Below are positions 1 to 6,195 of a DNA stretch of 6,753 nucleotides, in pieces. The notes under the pieces were generated by a model. It searched no databases and was not told the origin of the DNA. It was given only the letters and a program-made list of their open reading frames with translations. The stretch's first letter is position 1. Each line of letters begins with the position of its first letter. Made by a program: the position numbers and the translations under genes. The DNA comes from Reyranella sp. (lineage in GTDB: Bacteria > Pseudomonadota > Alphaproteobacteria > Reyranellales > Reyranellaceae), in the NCBI GenBank assembly GCA_016780605.1, contig JADHLS010000285.1:1-6753 (forward strand), in the 5' to 3' direction.

Positions 1-1051
1 TGGTGATGATGGACTTGAGCATGCCAGCCTCGCTCGGCGCCGGCGGCCGGCCATCATCGAGGTCGAGCGCAGCGCTACGCAGAAGGCGGGCGTTCGCAGC
101 CAGTAGTGTCTCGATCTCGCCCACCGCCTCCTGCATGCGCGGCAGGGTGGCGAGCGACGCCCCGAGATTGGCGGGCTTGCGGTCGCGCAGGAAATCGACC
201 AGCCAGTCACGCGCCGAACGCGCGATCCCGTCATAGACGGCGGCCACGAGCAGGGCGCCCCAGGCGACTTGCACGGCGTCCGGCGACGTCCACGCCTTGG
301 GCGGCCGGATATCGACGGCGTGATCGGCCGGGATCTCGACGTCTTCCAGGATCACGTCGTGGCTGCCCGTGGCGCGCATGCCGAGGTGATCCCAGGTTTC
401 GACGATGCGCACGCCGGCGGCCTTGGCCGGAACGAGGAAGGTACCGACCCTCGGCTCCTCCTCATCGGTGCGCGCCCAGACCGCCAGCCACGACAGGATG
501 GGAATCCCGGTCGAGTAGATCTTGTGCCCGCGGAGACGCCAACCGAACTCGTTGCAGAGGGCGACCGTTGCCGGCAGACCGCCGCGCGCCGGCGTGCCGA
601 GCTCGGGCTCGACACGCAGCGCATTGACCAGCGAGACGCCGGCCGCCGCCTCGCGCGCCAGGCGCTCGACGATATGCGACGGCCAGGCACGGGCGGGAAT
701 GCTGGCGTGCATGGCGTATTGCATGGCCAGCACCAGCGCGGTCGACGGCTCGCCGCGCGCGATGCCGCCGACGACGGCGATGGCATCGGCCAGCCCCGCA
801 CCGGCGCCACCGAACTTGCGCGGCACCGTCAGGGCAAGCAGTCCGGCTTCGGACAGGCGATGGAAATTCTCGAACGGAAACGACGCCGTGCGGTCGTAGT
901 GCTCCGCGGTCGCCGCGAACTCGACGCGCAGGCGATCGACGACATCATGTCTGCCGTCGATACCAATCGAGGATTCGTGTTCCAGACGGACATCGCGATC
1001 CACTTGGCGGACTCCGATCGCCAGAGAGCCTATCGCCTTTGACTCTCTCAT
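1..1051 (-). CDS. Acyl-CoA dehydrogenase-fold flavoprotein (SfnB/DszC-like), 3' end outside window
   Basis: The minus-strand frame from ATG 1051 stays open for 350 codons to the left edge, so the C-terminus is missing. The order fits the acyl-CoA dehydrogenase fold: a helical N-terminal part (about residues 35-130, with FHRLSEAGLLALTVPRKFGG at 63-82), a middle beta domain (about 138-245, with ELGTPARGG at 150-158, LRGHKIYSTGIPILSWLAVWART at about 173-195, and LGMRATGSHDVILEDVEIP at about 223-241) and the start of the C-terminal helical bundle (SPDAVQVAWGALLVAAVYDGIARSA). The W-L-x-G-x-K-x-x-S/T-G and G-M-R-A-T-x-S-x-D motifs are flavin/substrate-site hallmarks. Relatives with this GTPARGG stretch are often sulfur-acquisition oxidoreductases or flavin-dependent monooxygenases rather than true beta-oxidation enzymes. 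The residue that would separate these, the catalytic Glu of the C-terminal domain, lies beyond the window. The start was chosen because it overlaps the stop of the preceding small gene (ATGA), suggesting translational coupling; no separate ribosome binding site is evident. Family certain, substrate unknown. Confidence 0.9.
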   Translation of the reverse strand, partial: MRESKAIGSLAIGVRQVDRDVRLEHESSIGIDGRHDVVDRLRVEFAATAEHYDRTASFPFENFHRLSEAGLLALTVPRKFGGAGAGLADAIAVVGGIARGEPSTALVLAMQYAMHASIPARAWPSHIVERLAREAAAGVSLVNALRVEPELGTPARGGLPATVALCNEFGWRLRGHKIYSTGIPILSWLAVWARTDEEEPRVGTFLVPAKAAGVRIVETWDHLGMRATGSHDVILEDVEIPADHAVDIRPPKAWTSPDAVQVAWGALLVAAVYDGIARSARDWLVDFLRDRKPANLGASLATLPRMQEAVGEIETLLAANARLLRSAALDLDDGRPPAPSEAGMLKSIIT

Positions 1052-1245
1052 ATGGCGACTCTGCCCATCGGTCTGGCGCGGACGAGCTCGGCCGCGGCGA
1101 GCCGGGCATGGCCGCGGGTGGTGAATTGCACGCCATCCAGCTCGAAGAAACGGCGGGCGATCGCATGAAAGCGCAGGGCATTTCCTTCCTGGAGGACGAC
1201 GCCGGCCGGCTCGCCCCAGACCTCGACGACGAAAGGTTCTGACAT
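1048..1245 (-). CDS. Small conserved-looking protein of unknown function (65 aa), coupled to the acyl-CoA dehydrogenase-like gene
   Basis: This short ORF starts at ATG 1245, seven bases after a perfect GGAGGAG, and ends in a TGA that overlaps the next gene's ATG. Both signs argue that it is a real, translated first gene of a two-gene unit. The frame is open further upstream to a TTG at 1305, but the ribosome binding site decides for 1245. The protein begins MSEPFVVEVWGEPAGVVLQE and continues ALRFHAIARRFFELDGVQF, then a probable helix (ARLAAAELVRA). The pattern suggests a few beta strands followed by one helix, with no signal peptide or membrane segment. I have a general impression that similar small proteins sit beside sulfonate and organosulfur genes in alphaproteobacteria, but cannot name a family. 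It could be a subunit or accessory partner of the flavoprotein; this is inference from coupling only. Confidence 0.75.
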   Translation of the reverse strand: MSEPFVVEVWGEPAGVVLQEGNALRFHAIARRFFELDGVQFTTRGHARLAAAELVRARPMGRVAI

Positions 1246-1252
1246 GGCTCTA

Positions 1253-1259
1253 CTCCTCC
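1253..1259 (-). promoter_or_regulatory. Ribosome binding site of the 65-aa gene
   Basis: On the minus strand GGAGGAG is followed by seven bases and ATG 1245. It is the strongest Shine-Dalgarno match in the window, and fixes the start of the small gene against the alternative TTG at 1305. Confidence 0.8.
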
Positions 1260-1311
1260 GGCCCTCGTACGCTGGACGAAAAGGCCGGTCGTGCTCTGAC
1301 GACAAATCGAC

Positions 1312-1623
1312 TTATCGGACGGCGCGGCTCAGCCGATCCGACAGATGATGCGGCACATGCCACGTCGACAGATCGAGCCTAGGTTCTGGGCCATCGTTGC
1401 CTCGCTGGTCGTAGCGGAGCCCACGAAACTCTTCGTGACGCTTTAGCACTTGGTGACGCGGCGCAAGCTGCTCCATCAAATCCCGCGGCCTTCCGGCTAT
1501 CTTGAAATGCCCCCAGCGGGACACGCGTGCAATGGTTGCGTTTGTCAAAGTTGAGCGCGCGCGAAGGAAGTCATGCTCAGGAACCGGCAAATTCCTGCGA
1601 AACCAGTCACCGCACGTCGTCCT
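1312..1623 (-). pseudogene. Probable remnant of an AraC-family helix-turn-helix domain
   Basis: The minus-strand frame between stop codons at 1626-1624 and 1314-1312 contains WFRRNLPVPEHDFLRAR, then ATIARVSRWGHFKIAG, then APRHQVLKRH. In order these resemble the AraC/XylS DNA-binding domain: the FRRxLGxSPxxFLR turn into the linker helix, the TVTEVAxRWGFxHxGRFA second helix-turn-helix, and the SETLKR end. Only about 20 residues separate FLR from the RWG motif where more are usual, the RWGF-x-H motif has lost residues, and there is no N-terminal sensing domain. The best start available is a TTG at 1590 with no ribosome binding site. I read it as a shrunken, probably dead regulator lying upstream of the flavoprotein pair. 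The resemblance is by eye and could be coincidence in a GC-rich frame, or the segment could encode a short unrelated protein. Confidence 0.4.
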
Positions 1624-2904
1624 TCAATGCAGGACACGGGCCGTCTTAGACGGGGCGCCCCACGCCCCGCGCAATACATCAGCGATGGCATCAGTCGGCG
1701 TCGCTTGGCGTGCCTTGCCGCCGGTCCTGCGGTCGGGATTGAATTCGGCAACGGGCGTCGCAAAAACCACCGGCAGCGTGACGAAACCCAGCAAGTGGCC
1801 GGACTGCGTGACGATCGCCGGGTCGGTCCGCAATGCGATGTCGGTGGCAAGCCCGGAAGAGCTCCCTGCCGCCCAGCCCAGCGCTACGATCTCCTCAGCA
1901 TCGCCACCCGCCCAACTCGCCGTCCGATCGATCAAAGCGATGGCGTCGGCATAGGCGTGGCGGACGTAGGGTGAGGTCAATCCACCTCTTGCATCGGCGC
2001 CACGGCGCAACAGGCGGATGTCCGCCGCGATCGAGGGCGCCAGCGTCGGATTTCCAAGCGCGATCGCTGCCAGTCCGAATAGAGCGTCGAAGGCGCGGAA
2101 TGGGTGCGCGGCGCCCTCGAGCGCCGCGAGGTAGCCGGGAACGACCGGCTCACCAAACGCCGCGGCAGAACGTGCGGCACATGCCGCGAGCCATGTCGTA
2201 CGTTCGCGCAGCAAGGTGAAGGTCGGCGTCCAGTTGCCCCAGTCGAACTGGCGGGCCATCTCACCAAGCCAGGGGCCGGCCGCCGCGTCCGACGCCAGCA
2301 GGAAGAACTGCGCTGCCGCATGCATCCGTTGCCAGTATTGTCGCAGCAGCCTCGGCCGGACCCGCGCGCCGGCGTGAAGGTCGGACAAGATGTGGGGTCG
2401 CAAGAGATCGAGCGTCACAGCGATGGAGGCCGCCGTCTTGTAGGCGATCTGCTCGAGCGCAGGCGCCCAGGGCATGAGCGCGGCAAACTGCCGTCGCGAC
2501 GGGACCTCCTGCGGCCCCAGCAACGGACCCACCAGCTTCGCCGCATCGGCCAGCGCCGTGGATTGGACCAGGGCCGTGCTCATCGCTCGGGCGATGGAGT
2601 GACCATTGGCGCGAAGCGCCTCGCTTTCGACCGTGGCGACGCCGCTCGGCGGCCGTCTTGTAGCGACAACCCGACCGGATTCAACGGTCAACCACGAGTT
2701 CTGATCGGGTTGGCTCACGGCGAAGGCGGCGCCCACCGCAACACCGGCCAGACCCCGCAACGTTTCGTTCAGACCTCTATCCGCGCCGATGGCCAGAGCC
2801 ACGGCCAGCACGCGGGCTATCTCGGTATCGACGGCCTTGTCTTCGAGGTTCATCCATCCAAGATCGACTTCTCCTGGCACGTCGTAAATGGCCGGAAGAA
2901 CCAA
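1624..2904 (-). CDS. Hypothetical protein, about 426 aa, family not recognised
   Basis: A long minus-strand frame rich in Ala, Leu and Arg with regular Trp and Tyr reads like a soluble, mostly helical protein. There is no signal peptide, membrane segment or metal- or nucleotide-binding motif that I can name. Notable stretches are YWQRMHAAAQFFLLASDAAA (190-209), QFDWGNWTPTFTLLRERTTW (219-238), PFRAFDALFGLAAIALGNP (268-286) and GWAAGSSSGLATDIALRTDP (343-362). The start is uncertain. The position given uses TTG 2904, but sensible protein sequence (SSEALLQQAGT) continues upstream in frame to a stop at 2943-2941, and an ATG sits one base out of frame at 2944. Internal alternatives are the GTG of DVPGE and the ATG of GWMNLED (residue 18). 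It is divergent from the transporter, with about 170 bases between them. That it is coding rests on length and composition; function unknown. Confidence 0.65.
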   Translation of the reverse strand: MVLPAIYDVPGEVDLGWMNLEDKAVDTEIARVLAVALAIGADRGLNETLRGLAGVAVGAAFAVSQPDQNSWLTVESGRVVATRRPPSGVATVESEALRANGHSIARAMSTALVQSTALADAAKLVGPLLGPQEVPSRRQFAALMPWAPALEQIAYKTAASIAVTLDLLRPHILSDLHAGARVRPRLLRQYWQRMHAAAQFFLLASDAAAGPWLGEMARQFDWGNWTPTFTLLRERTTWLAACAARSAAAFGEPVVPGYLAALEGAAHPFRAFDALFGLAAIALGNPTLAPSIAADIRLLRRGADARGGLTSPYVRHAYADAIALIDRTASWAGGDAEEIVALGWAAGSSSGLATDIALRTDPAIVTQSGHLLGFVTLPVVFATPVAEFNPDRRTGGKARQATPTDAIADVLRGAWGAPSKTARVLH

Positions 2905-3077
2905 AGTGCCGGCTTGTTGCAGAAGTGCTTCGCTCGAGCGTCATCGTGAGCGGCAAATCCTTTCATCGCGCCGGAGCGTGAAGCAGGTCTTCTCGACGTC
3001 GCTGTGCCAAAGCCCGGTCCCCTCGGCCCTACAAAAGCCGGGAGGTGTCCTGACCCTCATCCGTGTAGCATTTGGTG
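2905..3077. other. Divergent intergenic region between the unknown gene and the transporter
   Basis: About 170 bases separate the two outward-reading genes, so promoters for both probably lie here, perhaps partly inside the uncertain 5' end of the minus-strand gene. I see no convincing -35/-10 pair, no ModE-like palindrome and no molybdenum-cofactor riboswitch. The only visible structure is the imperfect hairpin listed separately. Confidence 0.4.
3019..3045 (+). promoter_or_regulatory. Imperfect hairpin in the leader of the transporter gene
   Basis: CCCCTCGGC (3019-3027) can pair with GCCGGGAGG (3037-3045) around a nine-base loop, with one G-T wobble and one C-A mismatch. The right arm includes GGGAGG, a good Shine-Dalgarno-like sequence, but it lies about 32 bases before ATG 3078 and has no in-frame start at proper distance. 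It could be a regulatory stem, part of a larger fold, or chance in GC-rich DNA. Confidence 0.25.
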
Positions 3078-4250
3078 ATGAGTGTGAACGAACCAAGAGT
3101 ACCACCAGCGCCACAGCCGTTGGCCAACCGCTTTGATCGCATGGAATGGGCCGGGGCCTTCGGCGACCTTGGCACGTTGGTGCCATTTGTAGTTGCCTAC
3201 ATCGCCGTTCTCGGGGTTGATCCCTTCGGTGTTCTGTTCGCCTTCGGCGTGTCGCTGATAGTGTGCGGCCTGTACTACAAGACGCCTTTCCCAGTGCAAC
3301 CGATGAAGGCGATCGGCGCCGTGGCGACGACCCAAGCGGCACAGACCGCGACGATCACGGCTGGCGCGGTGTATGTGGCGTCGTTCGTCACAGGTCTGAT
3401 ATGGTTGGTGCTAGGACTTACAGGCCTGACCAAGCGAGTCACCGACCTAGTAAGCCGGCCGGTCGCCATCGGCATCGTTCTCGGCCTCGGAATCGGCTTC
3501 ATGATCGAAGGTAGCAAATTCATGGCTGCCGGCTGGATTCTTAGCCTCGGTCTGCTCCTGCTCACGCTCTTGTTTCTAAGCAACCGAGTTATCCCGGTCA
3601 TGTTCCTGCTGCTGATCGGGGGAGCCTCCGTCGCGATCTTACGCGACCCGCAGCTATTGGCCGCCTTGGGAGCAGTCAAGATCGAAGCACGGTTACCGGC
3701 CCTCACATTGCCAGACGTTCGTTGGTCAGACATCGTAATCGGAGTTGTCTTTCTCGCGCTTCCTCAGGTTCCTTTGACGCTGGGCAACGCCATCATTGCA
3801 ATCACGGAAGAAAACAATCGATTGTTCCCAGATCGCCCCGTAACTGAGCGCAGCGTGTCGGTCTCCACCGGCCTCATGAATCTGTTCGGCTCCAGCATTG
3901 GCGGCATTCCGATGTGCCACGGTGCCGGCGGAATGGCCGGTCATGTCAGGTTCGGCGCACGCACTGGCGGGGCCAGCATCATCCTTGGAGCCACGCTGTT
4001 ACTGCTAGCGGTATTTGTCAGCGGCTCCATTCAATCAATCTTTGCCGCGATTCCGCACGAGGTGTTGGGCGTCATCCTGTTCCTGACCGGCGCGCAGCTT
4101 GCCCTTGGCGCATGCGACTTCAGCAAGGACAAGGGCGAACGGTTCGCTACGATCGTGACGGCCGGCCTGTCGGTCTGGAATATCGGTTTGGCATTCGTGA
4201 TCGGGCTGACCGTCTATCATTCCCTGAAGCGGGGATGGGTGCGGCTTTAG
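3078..4250 (+). CDS. MOT1-family molybdate/sulfate transporter (390 aa)
   Basis: A polytopic inner-membrane protein with about ten hydrophobic segments, of the SulP-related MOT1 family (Pfam MFS_MOT1), whose members import molybdate with high affinity or are annotated as putative sulfate transporters. Three family signatures are visible: GDLGT (29-33) in the first membrane segment, PFPVQPMKAIGA (70-81), and GIPMCHGAGGMAGHVRFGAR (276-295). PLTLGNAIIAITEENNRLFP (232-251) is also characteristic. The length is typical and there is no STAS domain, as expected. In-frame TTG 3072 and GTG 3075 directly precede ATG 3078; none has a clear ribosome binding site and the ATG is preferred. GC is visibly lower than in the flanking genes (53-58% in three 60-base samples), with codons such as CTA, TTA and GTA that neighbours avoid, consistent with separate acquisition. 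It runs convergently into the flavoprotein with a 26-base gap. The transported anion, molybdate or sulfate, cannot be told from sequence alone. Confidence 0.9.
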   Translation: MSVNEPRVPPAPQPLANRFDRMEWAGAFGDLGTLVPFVVAYIAVLGVDPFGVLFAFGVSLIVCGLYYKTPFPVQPMKAIGAVATTQAAQTATITAGAVYVASFVTGLIWLVLGLTGLTKRVTDLVSRPVAIGIVLGLGIGFMIEGSKFMAAGWILSLGLLLLTLLFLSNRVIPVMFLLLIGGASVAILRDPQLLAALGAVKIEARLPALTLPDVRWSDIVIGVVFLALPQVPLTLGNAIIAITEENNRLFPDRPVTERSVSVSTGLMNLFGSSIGGIPMCHGAGGMAGHVRFGARTGGASIILGATLLLLAVFVSGSIQSIFAAIPHEVLGVILFLTGAQLALGACDFSKDKGERFATIVTAGLSVWNIGLAFVIGLTVYHSLKRGWVRL

Positions 4251-4276
4251 ACTAATTTTCCAACCGAGAAAGTACC

Positions 4277-5698
4277 TCAGCCTGCAGAATACCGGCGCCA
4301 CGCCTCGCACAGCTGGATCGCCAGCGCCGCACACTGCTTGCGGATGTCAGGCACCGCTGTTGTCTCCCACAGACCGCCGCGTATGGGAGGTCCCAGCGCG
4401 AACAACACGTCCGACGACCGACCGTCCCTGTCGATGAGGCGATAGTCGTCGCTGACATCGAGGCCGAGCGACAACGGATCCGGCTTGGCGAGACCCGCAT
4501 CGAACATCGTCCTGATCAACGGATCGTCGATGCGCTCGTAGTCGAGCTGCGGGCCAGAGCAGTTCACAAGCCAGTCGCCCTCCAGAGGCAGCCTTGTCTC
4601 GCCGCGGCGCCTGATGATCAGGACCACGCCGGTGTCGGTGAGCTCGACGCCTGCCGTCCGGCCTGCATGGACAACAAGTTGTCCGGCGCGCTGCAGGGTG
4701 GAGATCTCGGCAGAGACCACCGGTGCCACGCGATGGCGGTGCACCTCCCAGTAAGGTCTCAGGTGCCGCAGGAACCTCCGGCGCTCGGCGGTCGGCAGTG
4801 CTCGCCACAAAGCCTGGGTCTGCGGCCGCAAGGCGTCGAGCACGGCCCGCCAATCGATGCCGCGCTTGGCGGCAGTCGCAATCTCTCGCCGCACCGTACG
4901 CATCAGCGCGACGACCGACTGCGGCAGGCAGTCTGCCGGCAGGAACGATGGGTAAGTGCCGACCTCGCGATGTCCCACCGGCAGGAACCCGCGTCGCGAG
5001 ACGGCGACGATGCGGCCGCGATGGCCGCGCGAGCGAAGGTCGATCACCACGTCGACCATGGTCAGGCCGGTGCCGACTACCAGGACAGTATCGTCGACTC
5101 CGATCTGCGATAGAGCTCCGCTCCATGGATTGGCGATGTAGCGTTTGGCGCCGAGCGGTGTGGCCTTCGGGACGACCGGCAAGGCGGGCGGGAAATTGCC
5201 GACACAGAGCGCGGCGCGGTCCACGAGATGATCATCACCATTGGATGTCGTCAGCCGGACACCTCCCTCCTCCACCTGCAGCCTCGTCACCTCGGCCGCG
5301 ACACCGATCACCGACGAGCCGGAATGAGTCGCCAGACACTCCGAGAGCGTGCTGCGCAGATATCGTCCATAGAGGCCTCTCGAAACGAAGGCCCCAGATG
5401 GCGCGGGCATGCCCGTTGCCTCGCTGCGTGCCAACCAGCGCACGAAATGGTCGGGATCGGAATCGTAGGCGCTCATGTTGGCGACGCGCACGTTGAGCAG
5501 ATGCCTGGCGTTGGGCGTCGCGTAGGCGATGCCATCGCCGACCGTTCCCGCCCGGTCGATCAGCAATATGCGCAACGGGGTTGCCGACTGCTGCACCAGA
5601 TGCACAGCCAGCATCGTGCCTGTAAAACCGGCACCGACGATGCCTATCGTCCGCGGCGCTTCAGACGTCACGGGAGCTGCGCGAATTCGGCGATGCAC
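4277..5698 (-). CDS. FAD/NAD(P)-binding protein, COG4529 / NAD_binding_9 type (about 473 aa)
   Basis: The N-terminus has the dinucleotide-binding motif IGIVGAGFTGTMLAVHL (GxGxxG at residues 22-27), an acidic residue ending the second strand (LLIDR, 45-49), and the family block GDGIAYAT...HLLNVRVANMS (54-76). A second Rossmann motif, VLVVGTGLTMVD (205-216), should hold NAD(P)H. LCVGNFPP (164-171), NPW (190-192), SRRGFLPVGHR and the late VNCSGP and LGPPIRGGLWETTAVPDIR stretches complete the family pattern. Relatives are flavin-dependent, monooxygenase-like proteins, most of unknown substrate. Both nucleotide sites look intact, so it should be active; the protein is cytosolic, with no signal peptide. 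The start is uncertain: GTG 5698 is the longest, but GTG 5671 (TSEAPRTIGIVGAG) is as good, and neither has a clear ribosome binding site. It is convergent with the transporter, so not in its operon. Family sure, reaction unknown. Confidence 0.88.
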   Translation of the reverse strand: MHRRIRAAPVTSEAPRTIGIVGAGFTGTMLAVHLVQQSATPLRILLIDRAGTVGDGIAYATPNARHLLNVRVANMSAYDSDPDHFVRWLARSEATGMPAPSGAFVSRGLYGRYLRSTLSECLATHSGSSVIGVAAEVTRLQVEEGGVRLTTSNGDDHLVDRAALCVGNFPPALPVVPKATPLGAKRYIANPWSGALSQIGVDDTVLVVGTGLTMVDVVIDLRSRGHRGRIVAVSRRGFLPVGHREVGTYPSFLPADCLPQSVVALMRTVRREIATAAKRGIDWRAVLDALRPQTQALWRALPTAERRRFLRHLRPYWEVHRHRVAPVVSAEISTLQRAGQLVVHAGRTAGVELTDTGVVLIIRRRGETRLPLEGDWLVNCSGPQLDYERIDDPLIRTMFDAGLAKPDPLSLGLDVSDDYRLIDRDGRSSDVLFALGPPIRGGLWETTAVPDIRKQCAALAIQLCEAWRRYSAG

Positions 5699-5776
5699 AT
5701 GGCAACAAACGGGAGGCTCGCAACGTGATGCCGCTACTCAAGCGTTTCCGGGGCGCCATGGCAAGGCGCCGGCAGG

Positions 5777-6021
5777 TCAGTTGTCGGGCGGCTCGTCCAA
5801 GGTGACCATCGGGATGGCTGCGGCGGTGATTTTCATGCAAAGACCCGCTTGGGAGCGAAGGTCGCCTGCGTTTCGACGAACGGCACCAGTATGTTCGGGC
5901 CTTTCGCGGCGGAACTCCGAATGCCGACCAAAATACTTGGCGGGCTGCAGGCGCCGGTCAAACGGACCAATTTCCGGCGTTCCGCCGAGAGACAGCATTT
6001 CATTCTAGCGTGTGCCGGCAA
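5777..6021 (-). pseudogene. Possible decayed minus-strand gene fragments joined by an ATGA overlap
   Basis: A minus-strand frame (6021-5833) ends in natural-looking protein sequence, KGPNILVPFVETQATFAPKR, followed by VFA and a TGA. That TGA overlaps an ATG (5836) that begins MKITAAAIPMVTLDEPPDN and stops at 5777. The stop-start overlap is what coupled genes show, but both pieces are too short to be functional and upstream of about 5960 the frame loses protein character. It may be the tail of one deleted gene and the head of another, or chance. I recognise no family. Confidence 0.2.
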
Positions 6022-6039
6022 ATCGACCGACTCGTTTCA

Positions 6040-6069
6040 TTGACCGCGACCACGCTCGCCGCCAATTGT
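6040..6069 (+). promoter_or_regulatory. Weak candidate promoter for the ssuA leader
   Basis: TTGACC (6040-6045) matches the -35 consensus in five of six positions. An 18-base spacer leads to AATTGT (6064-6069), which matches TATAAT in only three positions. If used, transcription would begin near 6077, just ahead of the leader ORF's ribosome binding site. The weak -10 makes this tentative. Confidence 0.2.
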
Positions 6070-6092
6070 TGTAGCGTCACAGGAGACGATCG

Positions 6093-6152
6093 ATGACCGT
6101 CTGCGTCCACATCCTTCACTCGTGTCGGGCCTTCGCCCGCGCCTTCGACTGA
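6093..6152 (+). CDS. Candidate leader peptide upstream of ssuA (19 aa, two Cys)
   Basis: AGGAG at 6081-6085 is followed by seven bases and ATG 6093, a better ribosome binding site than several of the large genes here have. The ORF encodes MTVCVHILHSCRAFARAFD and ends in TGA 6150-6152, 85 bases before ssuA. Cysteine codons are TGC at position 4 and TGT at position 11; the peptide also has two His. A short, well-initiated ORF with cysteine codons ahead of a sulfur-uptake gene fits a leader peptide whose translation senses cysteine supply. Cysteine-responsive leaders of this general kind are known upstream of sulfur genes in actinobacteria, though those usually carry Cys at the end. Within the ORF, CGGGC (6126-6130) can pair with GCCCG (6135-6139). 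Expression and function are inferred. Confidence 0.4.
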   Translation: MTVCVHILHSCRAFARAFD

Positions 6153-6195
6153 CATCGCCGCGGCCGCGACGGCCGACCCCGTAAACTCATGCAAA

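Larger units (their letters stand above)
5699..6092. other. Intergenic stretch without a convincing intact gene
   Basis: Between the start of the flavoprotein gene and the leader of ssuA, ORFs are short, overlap in several frames and mostly lack ribosome binding sites. Visible items are a six-base-pair stem GGCGCC (5752-5757) with GGCGCC (5765-5770) around a seven-base loop, and a possible minus-strand gene relic (listed separately). I see no tRNA, insertion sequence ends or CRISPR repeats. Confidence 0.5.

Noticed and set aside
269..1042. A 257-codon plus-strand frame opposite the acyl-CoA dehydrogenase-like gene
   Set aside because: It is antisense to a gene with clear family motifs, is very rich in Arg and Asp as such antisense frames are in high-GC DNA, and has no recognisable protein features.
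1531..1550. TTGACA on the minus strand as a -35 box for the flavoprotein pair
   Set aside because: No acceptable -10 follows at 16-18 bases, and the site is nearly 300 bases before the small gene, inside the AraC-like segment.
2104..2949. A 281-codon plus-strand frame opposite the unknown protein
   Set aside because: Arg/Gly/Gln-rich composition is typical of antisense frames; the minus-strand frame is longer and has the composition of a folded protein.
4251..4276. A bidirectional terminator between the convergent transporter and flavoprotein genes
   Set aside because: The 26-base gap has no inverted repeat followed by a T-run; any terminator would have to be Rho-dependent.
4723..5496. Plus-strand frame of 257 codons opposite the FAD/NAD(P)-binding gene
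   Set aside because: Antisense to a gene with complete dinucleotide-binding motifs; Arg/Pro/Ala-rich without motifs.
5849..6043. A 64-codon plus-strand ORF in the intergenic region
   Set aside because: No ribosome binding site, no recognisable features, and overlapping frames on the other strand of equal quality.
6155..6170. CGCGGCCGCG palindrome as an operator
   Set aside because: It is a ten-base GC-only palindrome, expected by chance in DNA of this composition, with no known regulator consensus.
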